A stretch of DNA of 54,040 bases from IMG/VR virus record IMGVR_UViG_3300032263_000001, positions 1-54,040 of that record. One strand, written 5' to 3'. The notes under the pieces are model-generated. The model did not search any database. It was not told the origin of the DNA and saw only the letters and a program-made list of their open reading frames with translations. Of the stretch, positions 18,028 through 26,652 are shown in pieces. Within the stretch, counting starts at the first letter, position 1. The number at the start of each line of letters is the position of its first letter. The position numbers and the translations under genes are program-made. This DNA comes from a virus.

Positions 18028-18056
18028 AAAATACATTTGGATGAGACTCTTGTCAA
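18028..18056 (-). promoter_or_regulatory. Promoter for the SSB-like/Cas4-like operon
   Basis: Minus strand: TTGACA, 17 bases, TATTTT. It lies in the 227-base gap before the SSB-like gene and leaves a leader of about 145 bases. The leader contains two direct copies of the 8-mer written TTGACTGA on the plus strand (about 17996-18012). Confidence 0.7.
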
Positions 18057-18101
18057 CCACCACTGCGTAATTTTTTGAGAATTTAGGCAAAAAAAAAGAA
18101 C

Positions 18102-18452
18102 CTACCAGACTCCCTCATTGTTTTTTCTAACAAATTCGTAGGCTTCTAAAGCCCTCGTTTGAGGCCAAGAACGGCAATAAAACATATCGGCTCCATACTC
18201 CTTTACGATCTCATCAAAAGGAGCTTCAGAAAGAAGCCAAATTTCTAGTGTAAGTGAAAACCAAGAATAAATTTTTTTACCCTTGGTTTTCGAAAGTCTG
18301 GCAGCAAGAAAAAGTTCATAGGCTCTGTCTTCATCTTGAAAAGAGCCTAGGAAAGCTAATTTTTTTGAATTGAGACCGCCTATCAAGTCGATTTGTTGGT
18401 GGGAAGAAAACCAAACGGCTTGAGTTCTTTTATCGAAAAAAACATACCACAT
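18102..18452 (-). CDS. Unknown small protein
   Basis: 116 residues starting MWYVFFDKR; the ATG at 18452 is supported by GGAGG eight bases upstream. Rich in aromatic residues, with no membrane segment, motif or family I recognise. It lies directly behind a terminator, so it is probably expressed at a reduced level compared with the genes before it. Confidence 0.7.
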   Translation of the reverse strand: MWYVFFDKRTQAVWFSSHQQIDLIGGLNSKKLAFLGSFQDEDRAYELFLAARLSKTKGKKIYSWFSLTLEIWLLSEAPFDEIVKEYGADMFYCRSWPQTRALEAYEFVRKNNEGVW

Positions 18453-18470
18453 ATCAGTCACCTCCAAACA

Positions 18471-18511
18471 AAAAAAAAGAGTTAGAGAAGTTACTTTTTA
18501 GCTTCTCTAAC
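18471..18511 (-). terminator. Intrinsic terminator after the winged-helix gene
   Basis: Minus strand: a 10-bp stem GTTAGAGAAG with CTTCTCTAAC, then T-rich sequence with eight consecutive T. Its 5' arm overlaps the end of the winged-helix gene, and the next gene's GGAGG follows within about ten bases. Confidence 0.88.
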
Positions 18512-18850
18512 TGCACTTCTTAGCCCTTTTGATGCTCGATACTTAGCGTTACGGCCTTCCTTTTTTACTTCAGCTAGTTCATTTTTCACGAAATGGTGCA
18601 AGATTGTTCTCAAATGGCCCTCAGCCACATCTTCAAGATGTGGCTTTAGGTCGGATACTGAAAGGTACTTTCGACTTTCAGTAAGCTGCCTAGCCACTTG
18701 TCCCCATTTCGTTTCAAGCCCCCTAGCGAAAGTCGGTTTGATTTCCGAGGTAGAGGAAGTCACTTTTTCCTCTATCTCTTTTGATTGAACCACCTCAGCC
18801 TTGGGGGTGCTAGGGGCTTTCTTAATTACTCGTTTTGATGTCACTCTCAT
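18491..18850 (-). CDS. Winged-helix DNA-binding protein
   Basis: 119 residues; the ATG at 18850 follows GGAGG by eight bases. A basic and Ser/Thr-rich N-terminal half precedes a winged-helix-like domain (YLSVSDLKPHLEDVAEGHLRT, then the wing KKEGRNAKYRAS). Likely a transcription regulator of the middle genes. It is followed at once by a strong terminator. Confidence 0.7.
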   Translation of the reverse strand: MRVTSKRVIKKAPSTPKAEVVQSKEIEEKVTSSTSEIKPTFARGLETKWGQVARQLTESRKYLSVSDLKPHLEDVAEGHLRTILHHFVKNELAEVKKEGRNAKYRASKGLRSAVREAKK

Positions 18851-18998
18851 TTTCGTATCCTCCACAGCGAGAGGGTGAATTCCCTCTATATTACTTTTCG
18901 TCAGGATACTGGAAAACTCAAGCATAACTTTGCGGTATCTCACAGTAAAGTTAACAACTGTTTGAATTCAAAAGATTAAATTTTCAATATAAGGGAGA

Positions 18999-19337
18999 TT
19001 AATGGAGGTTTTTAGTAATTTCAAGGTAATCGATTAGGGCATTCATAACCTTCGAGTTTTTTCCGAACCTTGCGAAAAAATCCGCAAAAAACTCGGCATG
19101 TTTCGAAGGCACTTTTACAGAAGTCCAGGTGCTTTTTTCTTTTTGAGGAGCTTCTTTTATCCCTTCAATCATTTCGAAAGATTCTTTTTCTGATAGTCTC
19201 CCGAGATTGATGCACGGGATTTTTAGGGAAGAGGCTAGAAGAACCAACTTCCCTCCCTCTTCCCGTATGATTGTTTCTCGAAATTCGGGAACCTCCTCAG
19301 GAATAGAGAGCTTTCTAAGGGGTACTTTTTTTCTCAT
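18999..19337 (-). CDS. Unknown small protein
   Basis: 112 residues beginning MRKKVPLRKLSIPEE. It overlaps the MazG-like gene by 23 bases in another frame. A helical C-terminal third (HAEFFADFFARFGKNSKVMNALIDYL) is amphipathic. I recognise no family. It is the last gene of the radical SAM operon. Confidence 0.65.
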   Translation of the reverse strand: MRKKVPLRKLSIPEEVPEFRETIIREEGGKLVLLASSLKIPCINLGRLSEKESFEMIEGIKEAPQKEKSTWTSVKVPSKHAEFFADFFARFGKNSKVMNALIDYLEITKNLH

Positions 19338-19851
19338 CTCTCCCTCTTGTTTTCCTGCGGTTGTTTTCTATCCCCATAGCTAGTATTTGAGTTGGAGTGA
19401 TTTCCTCTCCCATGAGATAGTAATACTCCCGGCAAAAGAAATAGAAAATGGCCGATACTGTGCTTGCCACCTCCTCGGATATCTTTAAAAAGGAGGTTTC
19501 ACACTTCTCAAGCATTCCCTTCCTTACATTCTGCAAGAGCAGACCCACGTGGAATTGGTTCCATTCGTCGTCTTTTGGGAAGGCTTCCTGCAGAATCTCA
19601 TCCGATAGGAATTTGCTTGAAAAAGAAGAGAGACCCATCTCTTCGGAGGCTCCGACGACTAGACTTAGGTAAAAACAAATATCTCCCAACTCGGAGAGCT
19701 TTTCATCTAGCTTGACTTCGGTAGTCATGCCGTACTCCGCTGCTTCGGAATAAACTCCCAGGACTCCACAAAGAAGTCTCTCTCTAACCGGGTTTTCTTC
19801 AAATCTATGCTTTACGTTTTCGAGGTAATAGTCTCTTATCTTCTCTAGCAT
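19315..19851 (-). CDS. MazG-like NTP pyrophosphohydrolase
   Basis: 178 residues, all-helical. The acidic pair motifs of the MazG/all-alpha NTP-PPase group are visible as GVYSEAAEYGM and KLSELGDICFYLSLV. Such enzymes hydrolyse nucleoside triphosphates to monophosphates; in phages they may tune nucleotide pools or the host ppGpp signal. Its start lies within the end of the radical SAM gene, after GGGAGAG. Confidence 0.75.
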   Translation of the reverse strand: MLEKIRDYYLENVKHRFEENPVRERLLCGVLGVYSEAAEYGMTTEVKLDEKLSELGDICFYLSLVVGASEEMGLSSFSSKFLSDEILQEAFPKDDEWNQFHVGLLLQNVRKGMLEKCETSFLKISEEVASTVSAIFYFFCREYYYLMGEEITPTQILAMGIENNRRKTRGRDEKKSTP

Positions 19852-20684
19852 TGTCTCTCCCTCAAATCAAAAGAGCTTTCATAGAGTTTCATATCGCTCA
19901 AATCAAGGAAACCACTGAAAGCTTCAGGTTCATAGAGAGACACTTTGAAAGGATGTTCCCCTTTCACTAGGTATTGATGAAAGTTTGCACCGAAAGCCAG
20001 TTTCGAGCAATCCATTGGAGCCCGCCCCAAGAGATACTCCCAGTCAATCCTTTTCTCTTTTGCCCTTCCTTGACTCCCATAGGGGAGTAGAACAAAATGG
20101 TCAACAACGTCCTTAAAGATTTTGTAGCACTCCAAGAAATACTCAATAGAATCTTTATCCGAGATAATAAGATGCAGGTTCAACTTCATTCCTCTTGAAG
20201 CAAAAGATTGAACAGCCATCCTCCATTCAGCGTTCAAATGAGGATGACAGGAAACGGCTACCCCTCCACAATACTCTATCGTAGCATTGATGATATCTTT
20301 GCAGACAAGTCTTCCATTTGTAGTGTAGTTTGGTTGAATCCCAAGTGACTGGAAGGTAGCCAAGAGGTCAAGAAATTCTGGGTGGGTTGTTGGCTCCCCT
20401 CCTCCAATTGCTACTTGAAAAGGTCTTTGGTTCGGCTCCATGGCTCCAAAATATTGTTCTATTTTTTCACAAATGTTGTCAAAGTGAGGTTTCTTATCTG
20501 TCGAATCCATGTAGCAATAGGGGCACTCTCCCGTGCAGTAATCCGTAATCTTCACATCGTAAAATTCAGGGAATTTTACTTTTTCTATAGGTTTCGAACT
20601 ATCTAGAGCGATTCTTACTGTTCTCCCTGTTTGAGGGAAGAAAAACGCTTTATAGTTACTTTCTTGTTCAATTCTTACTTTCAT
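19845..20684 (-). CDS. Radical SAM enzyme, substrate unknown
   Basis: 279 residues. The Fe-S motif CTGECPYC (Cys 50, 54, 57) and a GGGEPT SAM-binding loop are intact, and a partial TIM barrel follows. There is no obvious SPASM cysteine array, although two cysteines lie near the end (APMDCSKL and the final RERQC). Its ATG overlaps the stop of the last of three paralogous small proteins (ATGA), so enzyme and small proteins are made from one message. Peptide modification is one possibility; nucleotide or tRNA modification are alternatives. Confidence 0.85.
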   Translation of the reverse strand: MKVRIEQESNYKAFFFPQTGRTVRIALDSSKPIEKVKFPEFYDVKITDYCTGECPYCYMDSTDKKPHFDNICEKIEQYFGAMEPNQRPFQVAIGGGEPTTHPEFLDLLATFQSLGIQPNYTTNGRLVCKDIINATIEYCGGVAVSCHPHLNAEWRMAVQSFASRGMKLNLHLIISDKDSIEYFLECYKIFKDVVDHFVLLPYGSQGRAKEKRIDWEYLLGRAPMDCSKLAFGANFHQYLVKGEHPFKVSLYEPEAFSGFLDLSDMKLYESSFDLRERQC

Positions 20685-20848
20685 TCGTACATCTCCTCAG
20701 TCCTAATAGACTTCAAAAGGTCTTCGACTTTTCTACTATCTCCCAGCCCTTTGAGTATTTCTTGAATCAGTTCTTTTGTGTAGATGACACTAGAACTATT
20801 CGTTATAACGTCAACTAAACTGTGTATTTTTAAAGAAAACTTATCCAT
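20681..20848 (-). CDS. ITNSS-motif small protein C (shortest paralogue)
   Basis: 55 residues. It keeps the N-terminal block KIHSLVDVITNSSSVIYT and the helix KELIQEILKGLG of its two upstream paralogues, but lacks the ten-residue YQ...EPA insert and most of the acidic C-terminal domain. The ATG overlaps the stop of protein B in ATGGATAA, and its stop overlaps the radical SAM start. It could be a decaying copy or a trimmed functional version. Confidence 0.8.
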   Translation of the reverse strand: MDKFSLKIHSLVDVITNSSSVIYTKELIQEILKGLGDSRKVEDLLKSIRTEEMYE

Positions 20849-21170
20849 TGTATTCCGCCTCATGTGTGGGAGAGTTTAAAAACGCTACCAGCCTCCTAGC
20901 AATCGGTTGAAACCTTTCTTCTTTAGCTTCAATAATGAGGCTTGTTTCATTTCCGCAACAACTCCACTCTGGAGAAGAGTCCTCCACCTCAAAGTCAATT
21001 TCGAATAGTTGGTCTACCTCTCTATCTTCTCCAAAAGCTTTAAGGATTTCTTGAATCAGTTCTTTAGCTGGTTCAACACTCGAAGCTTGATATGAGTAGA
21101 TAACCGTTGAGCTATTCGTTATTATCTCAACCACACTATGAATTTTTAGCTTAAATTTCACATTATCCAT
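20841..21170 (-). CDS. ITNSS-motif small protein B
   Basis: 109 residues. The N-terminal block KIHSVVEIITNSSTVIYSYQ is almost identical to the other two copies. Next come a helix (EPAKELIQEILKAFG), a short acidic section with WSCCGNE, and EAKEERFQPIARRLVAFLNS. I chose the ATG at 21170, which overlaps the stop of protein A as ATGGATAA, the same junction as between B and C. An upstream ATG at 21182 is also possible. Confidence 0.82.
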   Translation of the reverse strand: MDNVKFKLKIHSVVEIITNSSTVIYSYQASSVEPAKELIQEILKAFGEDREVDQLFEIDFEVEDSSPEWSCCGNETSLIIEAKEERFQPIARRLVAFLNSPTHEAEYNG

Positions 21171-21513
21171 AGCTTGCATCACTCGAAACGGAGTTTAAAA
21201 ATTCATCCATTTTTTCAGCCAACGCTTCGAAACGCTCCTCTTTCGCTGTTATTGTTAAATTCTCATCTCTCTGGCACTCATCAACATCTTCGCAATCTTC
21301 ACAAGAACACTCGCAATCTTCCATATCCTCCCTCTCAATTTTAAATTCAAAAGCATCGTCAACGTCAACGTTTTCTCCCATAAGTTTCAAAACTTCTTTA
21401 ATCAGTTCTTTAGCTGGTTCTAGGCTTCCACCCTGATAAGTGTAGATAACCGTTGAGCTATTTGTTATCACTTCCACAATGCTATGAATAGCAATTTTAA
21501 AACTTTTCATCAA
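21163..21513 (-). CDS. ITNSS-motif small protein A
   Basis: 116 residues, first of a tandem family of three. It has the conserved opening IHSIVEVITNSSTVIYTYQ, the helix EPAKELIKEVLKLMG, an acidic cysteine-rich centre (CECSCEDCEDVDEC) and the closing AKEERFEALAEKMDEFLNS. The family name is not known to me. Similar TNSS-type openings occur in hypothetical proteins of other phages and bacteria, from memory only. The operon continues into a radical SAM enzyme. Confidence 0.85.
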   Translation of the reverse strand: MMKSFKIAIHSIVEVITNSSTVIYTYQGGSLEPAKELIKEVLKLMGENVDVDDAFEFKIEREDMEDCECSCEDCEDVDECQRDENLTITAKEERFEALAEKMDEFLNSVSSDASYG

Positions 21514-21573
21514 AGTTCTCCTTATTTTTCTAGTAATAGTTTGAAAAACTATTTGTTATTTTCTTCCTTATTT

Positions 21574-21602
21574 AAAGTAACGCAGTCCTCACGTTGTGTC
21601 AA
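21574..21602 (-). promoter_or_regulatory. Putative promoter for the ITNSS / radical SAM operon
   Basis: Minus strand: TTGACA, 17 bases, TACTTT, directly after the DNA polymerase stop. The helicase promoter at 25576-25604 has the same -35, spacing and TACTTT. A hairpin (AATAGTTT with AAACTATT, about 21534-21552) lies in the leader. Confidence 0.55.
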
Positions 21603-21605
21603 CCC

Positions 21606-23768
21606 TCAGAAAAAGTTTTCTGGGTTGCCTTCCATATACCCTTTGAACTTCTCCACTTCGGAAACTGCTCGAGGGTCTATGTAGCGTTTTTGAAGCTTGC
21701 AAGGTAGGGAGATTTTTCTCACGGGTTCGCTTCTCGTAAAAAAGGAAAGTTCTTCTTTTCCCTCTTCAAGGCCGTCACCCCAAACGTCGGCTTCCAGGCG
21801 AACGTCGGCAACACTTCCCATCACTCTCCGGAAACCTTCAATCATTGCTTCTCCCAAAGCAAGAGCTGAACTCCTCCATACCTCTTTCCTGCAAATGATA
21901 TAGAGAGCGTCATGGAGCGTGTAGATGACTCTCAAGGTTTTCTTTAGTACTGCTATTCTGTGAGCCTCCCTCATAATAACCCCTCCCCTCCCTTGAATAG
22001 GGGTGTTTTGAACGCTCTTAGCGTTGTCGTTGTCTCCAAACATAGTCCAACCGTCAGGGAGGAACAAAACTTTTTCCTCTTCATACTCTCTCAGTATGTC
22101 CCATTTATACTTCGTGTAGTCTGAATAAGTATCCTCAAAAAGCTCGATAAGGGTTTCAGCTTCACTCTCCGACACCTCTTCTTTAGCGGCAGCGGAAAGT
22201 TTGGCAGCTAGAGCGAAGGGTCCAGCCCCAAACTGCACCATCAAAGTTGTTGCTTTCAGTTTCTCCCGAATAAGCCCGTGGGTTTTTTTGGTAGCAGTTG
22301 GGGGTACGACTCCCGCTTTCTTCCCGAAAGAAAGATAAACATCTCCTTCCCGGTAAGAAGAGATCATCTCTTCATCTTCCGAGGCTAAGGCAGCTATCAA
22401 GTACTCTTCGGAACCATAATCGATCCCGATACAAACATAGCCTTCGGGAGGTTGAATCAAGTACCTCATCCAAGCCGCTTTGAGGGGAATGAAACCAGTT
22501 GCAGCGGGTTGACTCCTCGAGCTCTGGGAACCATAGTGATGGAAGTAAGGCCTTACTTTTCCATCAGACCCCACGTAGTCGAAAAAGTTCTTTTTCCCCT
22601 TTTTAGCCGGGAGGAACCCATTAAGAGATTTTTTCACTCTTAGAAATCTTAAAAGTTGCTCTAAATAATCCGAAGAAAAATCGTGCCTAGGGTCCCCACA
22701 AGCGGAGGAGATTATCTCTTCTTTAAGACTCGGTTTCTTGCTCTTCTTAGAAATCGGCCAATTCTTGAATCGGGGATCCTTCTTACCTTCTATCTCCTTC
22801 TCAATTAGCTCCTGGAAAGCTTTCTGTTTGAAATTCCCATCTAGCCTTTTCGGTTCCAAACGAACCCAAACGTTCCCGTTTTGGACCTTCTTTTTCTGCT
22901 TTTTCTCGGAAAAGTCGAACATTTGGAACCCTATTTGATGTTCCGTTTTTTGGTTGATATCTCTCTTAAGTTCCCTAAGAATGTTATCGACTGAAGCAGC
23001 GAAGTTTCGAGTTTGTTCGATGTTTACCGGGTACCCCTCATGAACCATCTTAGCTACCAGCATCGAATACTCTCCCCTTTTGATAGCCTGCTTGAGGTAC
23101 TTCTTTTTGGGGAAAGGTAGGTGGGATTTTTTCATAGCCTGAAATATTCCAATAAAAAGGCTTTCCAAGCGGGCAATATCCGATTCGCAGTATTCCACTA
23201 TTTCAGGCAAATCCTCTTCAGTAAACTTCTCCGATATGATGAGGTCTCTAACTCGATTCTTTCTTTCAGTGTCAATCAGCTTCCCTAGAATTTTATAGCA
23301 AGCTGCTGCAAGGGAAACTTGAGCTTTGTTAGACTCCCGCTTGACAGCATCTTCCTCGTCCTCGTTTTTTCTCTCCCACTTTGGAGGAGGTTTATAGGTA
23401 AACTTTTTCTCTCCATTTATGAGCTGCTTCCCATATTCGTAAGCGTCGTTTCGATTAAGGAGCATGGAATACTCAACCAAGGTATCTACCCATTGAAATT
23501 TAAGAGGATCGATTCCTAGAGAGAGAAGAGCCCTCCCCTCAGCTTCAGCGGCGTGGGCAATAAATATGGCTCCCATTTCTCTCAAATCTTCTAGTGTGTT
23601 TTTGAAGTCTCCTAAGGTCCCCCACTTCCCGAAAGAGTTCTTTTCGAAAACAAAAGATCTTATCGTTTCCTTATATCCGATGTTATATCTTAGAGAGAAG
23701 CAAACAACTCTCATTTTTGGCTCTGAAATCCGGGTGAATTCCGAGTCAATAGAAACGAAAAAACTCAT
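21606..23768 (-). CDS. Family A DNA polymerase with 3'-5' exonuclease domain
   Basis: 720 residues, the replicative polymerase. The exonuclease shows DSEF (residues 8-11), FIAHAAEAEG and YCESDIARLES. The polymerase domain has motif A IGIDYGSEEYL (about 447), motif B KATTLMVQFGAGPFAL (about 508) and motif C TLHDALYI (about 617). The two catalytic Asp are kept, but motif C reads HDA where most family A enzymes have HDE. It ends in NPENFF. The start overlaps the helicase stop (TAATG). Confidence 0.92.
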   Translation of the reverse strand: MSFFVSIDSEFTRISEPKMRVVCFSLRYNIGYKETIRSFVFEKNSFGKWGTLGDFKNTLEDLREMGAIFIAHAAEAEGRALLSLGIDPLKFQWVDTLVEYSMLLNRNDAYEYGKQLINGEKKFTYKPPPKWERKNEDEEDAVKRESNKAQVSLAAACYKILGKLIDTERKNRVRDLIISEKFTEEDLPEIVEYCESDIARLESLFIGIFQAMKKSHLPFPKKKYLKQAIKRGEYSMLVAKMVHEGYPVNIEQTRNFAASVDNILRELKRDINQKTEHQIGFQMFDFSEKKQKKKVQNGNVWVRLEPKRLDGNFKQKAFQELIEKEIEGKKDPRFKNWPISKKSKKPSLKEEIISSACGDPRHDFSSDYLEQLLRFLRVKKSLNGFLPAKKGKKNFFDYVGSDGKVRPYFHHYGSQSSRSQPAATGFIPLKAAWMRYLIQPPEGYVCIGIDYGSEEYLIAALASEDEEMISSYREGDVYLSFGKKAGVVPPTATKKTHGLIREKLKATTLMVQFGAGPFALAAKLSAAAKEEVSESEAETLIELFEDTYSDYTKYKWDILREYEEEKVLFLPDGWTMFGDNDNAKSVQNTPIQGRGGVIMREAHRIAVLKKTLRVIYTLHDALYIICRKEVWRSSALALGEAMIEGFRRVMGSVADVRLEADVWGDGLEEGKEELSFFTRSEPVRKISLPCKLQKRYIDPRAVSEVEKFKGYMEGNPENFF

Positions 23769-25546
23769 TAGAAAAAATCCTCCACTGAGAAGTCCTGCTC
23801 TTGGTTCTCTTCCGAAAGTTCAACCGGAGAAGTATCGGGAAGCACCCCCTCCTCTTGGGTTGCCATTCGTACCCCTTTTGCCTCATTTCCATCAAAAGAA
23901 CATCCCTCCAAGGAGCCTAAATAGGTTCCGATGTATTCAACGTGAGTTTGGTCTCTAATTCCTAACTCTTTTGCGAGGAATTTAGCGAACAACTTGTATA
24001 GGTCATATCTGCGAATACTCCCCTTTTCATCAAAAGTAAGCTTGGCATTTGTAAACCTCTCAGCTGCTTCAGCTGCGAGGTGTTTACACTTCTCTCTCTT
24101 CTCTTTTTTCATCTTGAAAGGAACGGGTACCGTAGTAAGACTAATCGGCTCCTCTCCCTCTTTTCTGTTATCCTCCATCCTCTTCTTTCGTTTTTTGTAG
24201 GCATAGTAAGCTTTTCCTAGGAGGTGATATCTCTCCTTAAAAAGTTGCTCTTCGAAATCGTTATCTGCAAAAAGTTCCTCATCTTTAGCGGGTTTTTTCG
24301 GGAGGCTTTCGATATTGAAGAGGAGAAGTCTGGAGTCAAAAGCTTTCGAGTTAACATCGATTCGGGGGTACCGGTTTGAAGCGACTAAAACCATAGCATT
24401 GGTTTTAGCTACGAAAGAATCTTGATTCTTTTTCTCCATGTCAAGATAGTCTCCCCCGGTAAGTTGAAAAAGGAGGCTATCAGAAAGAAGCGTCGATTTC
24501 TTAGTATCTCCAAGAGTTACAAGTCTTTTTCTTAGAAACTTCGAAGCTGTAAACTGATTGGCTCGAACTTCGCTTAGTGCGGCAGTTACTTCCTCTCCCA
24601 TAATTCTTTGAAGAACGTTAAGGATAGTGCTTTTCCCATCATTTCCCTCTCCTCGAATCCAAGCCATTTGCCTGCATTTCTCTCCAGAAAAGAGAAGCCA
24701 AATCCAAATCAAAAACTCTTGGGGATAGTCAAGCCGTTTCAAGATTTGGTTCCAAGCTTTTGGCTCAGATCTTCTCAGTGAAAGCATTTGAGGGTGGGAG
24801 AAACATCGCAAAGCTCTTCCGTACCCCTCTTTTTCTTGACGATTGCTCCAAACTACCTCTTGAAGAGGGAGCCTAGAGCTTTCGCTAGGGCTTTCAAAAA
24901 AATCCTCTACTTCCTGAGCTAGCCATCTTGAAAGAGCTTTTGGTTTAGCTCCCTCCGCTTCACAGTTTTCCCTATATTCGAAATAGAGCTCCTCTACTCT
25001 CTCTTGAAATTTGGGGACACTCATTAAAATACGTCGAAGGTTGGTCAGTTTTTTAGGATCGGATACTCTCCCAAAAGAGAGATATTTGTAGTCCTCTTCT
25101 GGAAGAGAAGCTAGACCTTTGCTTCTGGAGGGTAGTACCTTATCTATTGTCGTTAAATCCCTCAAAAAGATTTCAAACTCTTTACCCGCAGCATCAACCG
25201 AAACAAAAAGAAATTGCTCCATCAGATCTCTTACATTCCTGCGAGTTTCCGAATTCTTTTTCCTAGCTTCCATTCTATCTTGAGCCGACAACTCCGCTGC
25301 TTTCTCTCTCAAAAGGTTTAGGCAGTTGTCAAAATGAGCGTCGGTCATTCTCCTAACTTCTCGTAAAGACTTTAAAATTTTTTGGTCTTCAAAAGCTCTA
25401 TCTATCAAATCTCCAGATAAAAGTTTTTCTTTTACTTGCTTGCTCGTTTTCATACCTCTACCCCCTGAAAAAGTTATCTTTTCTTTTGTAACCAAAATCT
25501 CACTATCGTTTTGTATAAGAATTTCAACGGCTTCAATGCCTTCCAT
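23768..25546 (-). CDS. SF3 (D5/P4-type) replicative helicase
   Basis: 592 residues. The C-terminal half carries Walker A GEGNDGKST (about residues 298-306), Walker B-like RLVTLGDTKK, LTGGDYLDMEKKNQ and the sensor stretch MVLVASNRYPRID, as in phage/plasmid D5-type helicases. The N-terminal half is helical and lacks any primase motif I can see, so priming must come from the host or an unrecognised gene. It ends in DFSVEDFF. The ATG at 25546 follows GGAGG by six bases. Confidence 0.9.
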   Translation of the reverse strand: MEGIEAVEILIQNDSEILVTKEKITFSGGRGMKTSKQVKEKLLSGDLIDRAFEDQKILKSLREVRRMTDAHFDNCLNLLREKAAELSAQDRMEARKKNSETRRNVRDLMEQFLFVSVDAAGKEFEIFLRDLTTIDKVLPSRSKGLASLPEEDYKYLSFGRVSDPKKLTNLRRILMSVPKFQERVEELYFEYRENCEAEGAKPKALSRWLAQEVEDFFESPSESSRLPLQEVVWSNRQEKEGYGRALRCFSHPQMLSLRRSEPKAWNQILKRLDYPQEFLIWIWLLFSGEKCRQMAWIRGEGNDGKSTILNVLQRIMGEEVTAALSEVRANQFTASKFLRKRLVTLGDTKKSTLLSDSLLFQLTGGDYLDMEKKNQDSFVAKTNAMVLVASNRYPRIDVNSKAFDSRLLLFNIESLPKKPAKDEELFADNDFEEQLFKERYHLLGKAYYAYKKRKKRMEDNRKEGEEPISLTTVPVPFKMKKEKREKCKHLAAEAAERFTNAKLTFDEKGSIRRYDLYKLFAKFLAKELGIRDQTHVEYIGTYLGSLEGCSFDGNEAKGVRMATQEEGVLPDTSPVELSEENQEQDFSVEDFF

Positions 25547-25575
25547 AAATTCCTCCAGGTTTTAATTCTACCATG

Positions 25576-25604
25576 AAAGTACAGGAAGTTTTTGCGAGTG
25601 TCAA
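25576..25604 (-). promoter_or_regulatory. Promoter for the helicase-polymerase operon
   Basis: Minus strand: TTGACA, 17 bases, TACTTT, about 30 bases before the helicase start. The -35 overlaps a short inverted repeat (AGTGTC / GACACT, 25598-25617), a possible operator. Confidence 0.65.
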
Positions 25605-26278
25605 CGGATTAGACACTAAAAAAAATATTTCTTAAATTAACACTGTGTTAAAGTTTGGAAACCTCTCACAAGTAACTCCAGAATAGGTTATTGTTTTTTA
25701 ACACTTAAAAATACTATACAGGTTTATTAAACAGCCATACCTTTAACTGTTTGAGGTATCAATTTCTTGGATAGAAGAAAAAAAGTTTTTATAGGTGTCA
25801 AGTTTTTGACTAAAAATCGAGGTAGTTTTTCATTGTCAAACTGACGTGTTAAAATTGGTAAAATACAAATACCTAGTAATATCATTGTAAACTGAAAAAA
25901 GCCATACTTGTGTACAAAAAAGTTGTACTCTTTTCAAAAGTGGGATTGAGCACTTGATAGCAGAGAGGAGGTTCTTTAAAGGTATTCCAGGGTTCCGCCT
26001 TTTTGAACAAAGAGGTTAAAAGTGTAACATTTTTGAGCAAAACTACTTAAAAAAGGCTCAAACTGGCTACTCATCCAGGAGGGTTTTTGCGGTTTGCCCT
26101 AAAATGTTACAAACAAGGTATAAGATTTTTTCATAACGTAGAATTCGTTGAAATCGTTAAGTCATTCTAGGGTCTCAAAATTGACTCTTAGGGTTGAAAA
26201 CTTTTTCTGACTAAAAATAGTGAGACGTTTCAAGGCTTTAGTACTAAAAACTCTCTTTTTGGAGGTTAAAGGGGAAAA

Positions 26279-26287
26279 TGTGGATAA
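26279..26287 (-). other. DnaA box (TTATCCACA)
   Basis: The plus strand reads TGTGGATAA, the exact complement of the consensus DnaA box. It is flanked by AT-rich DNA suited to unwinding. A single perfect 9-mer can occur by chance, but its position inside the only large non-coding region makes a role in initiation likely. Confidence 0.6.
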
Positions 26288-26471
26288 CTTTTAAATGCCT
26301 CCAGTAATATTATTGAACTTTTTTTTAACATTAAAAAGTTTTAGGGTAAAACTACTGGTTACAAAGTTTTTATTCTAGTGTAACAAATTTAGGGTTTTAG
26401 CTCAAAAAAGTAACCGTTCGAAAAATTGCCGTGTTTTTTCTTATTTATATATAAGTAAAAAAAAGTAAGAC

Positions 26472-26493
26472 AAAAAAGGGGGTGTCAACCCCC
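26472..26493 (-). terminator. Intrinsic terminator for leftward transcripts crossing ruvC
   Basis: Minus strand: GGGGGT, four-base loop, ACCCCC, then six T. It would stop the leftward operon ending at 27273 after it has run antisense through the RuvC-like gene, and keep it out of the origin. Confidence 0.8.
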
Positions 26494-26623
26494 TTAATAA
26501 TAACTTAAAAACCTATATAGTTATGCTGAAAATCGGCCAAGTTACCGTTTTAACTAAAGAAAAAGGCAAAATTTGTGACTGTTTTTGGGGTCAAACCTTA
26601 CAACCCCTTGAAATCGTTCAAAC

Positions 26624-26652
26624 TTGACAGCGGGGCAAAAAATCGGCATAGT
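26624..26652 (+). promoter_or_regulatory. Promoter for the RuvC-like gene
   Basis: TTGACA, 17 bases, CATAGT, about 80 bases before the RuvC start. The leader contains a purine-rich GA repeat (26672-26689). Confidence 0.6.
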
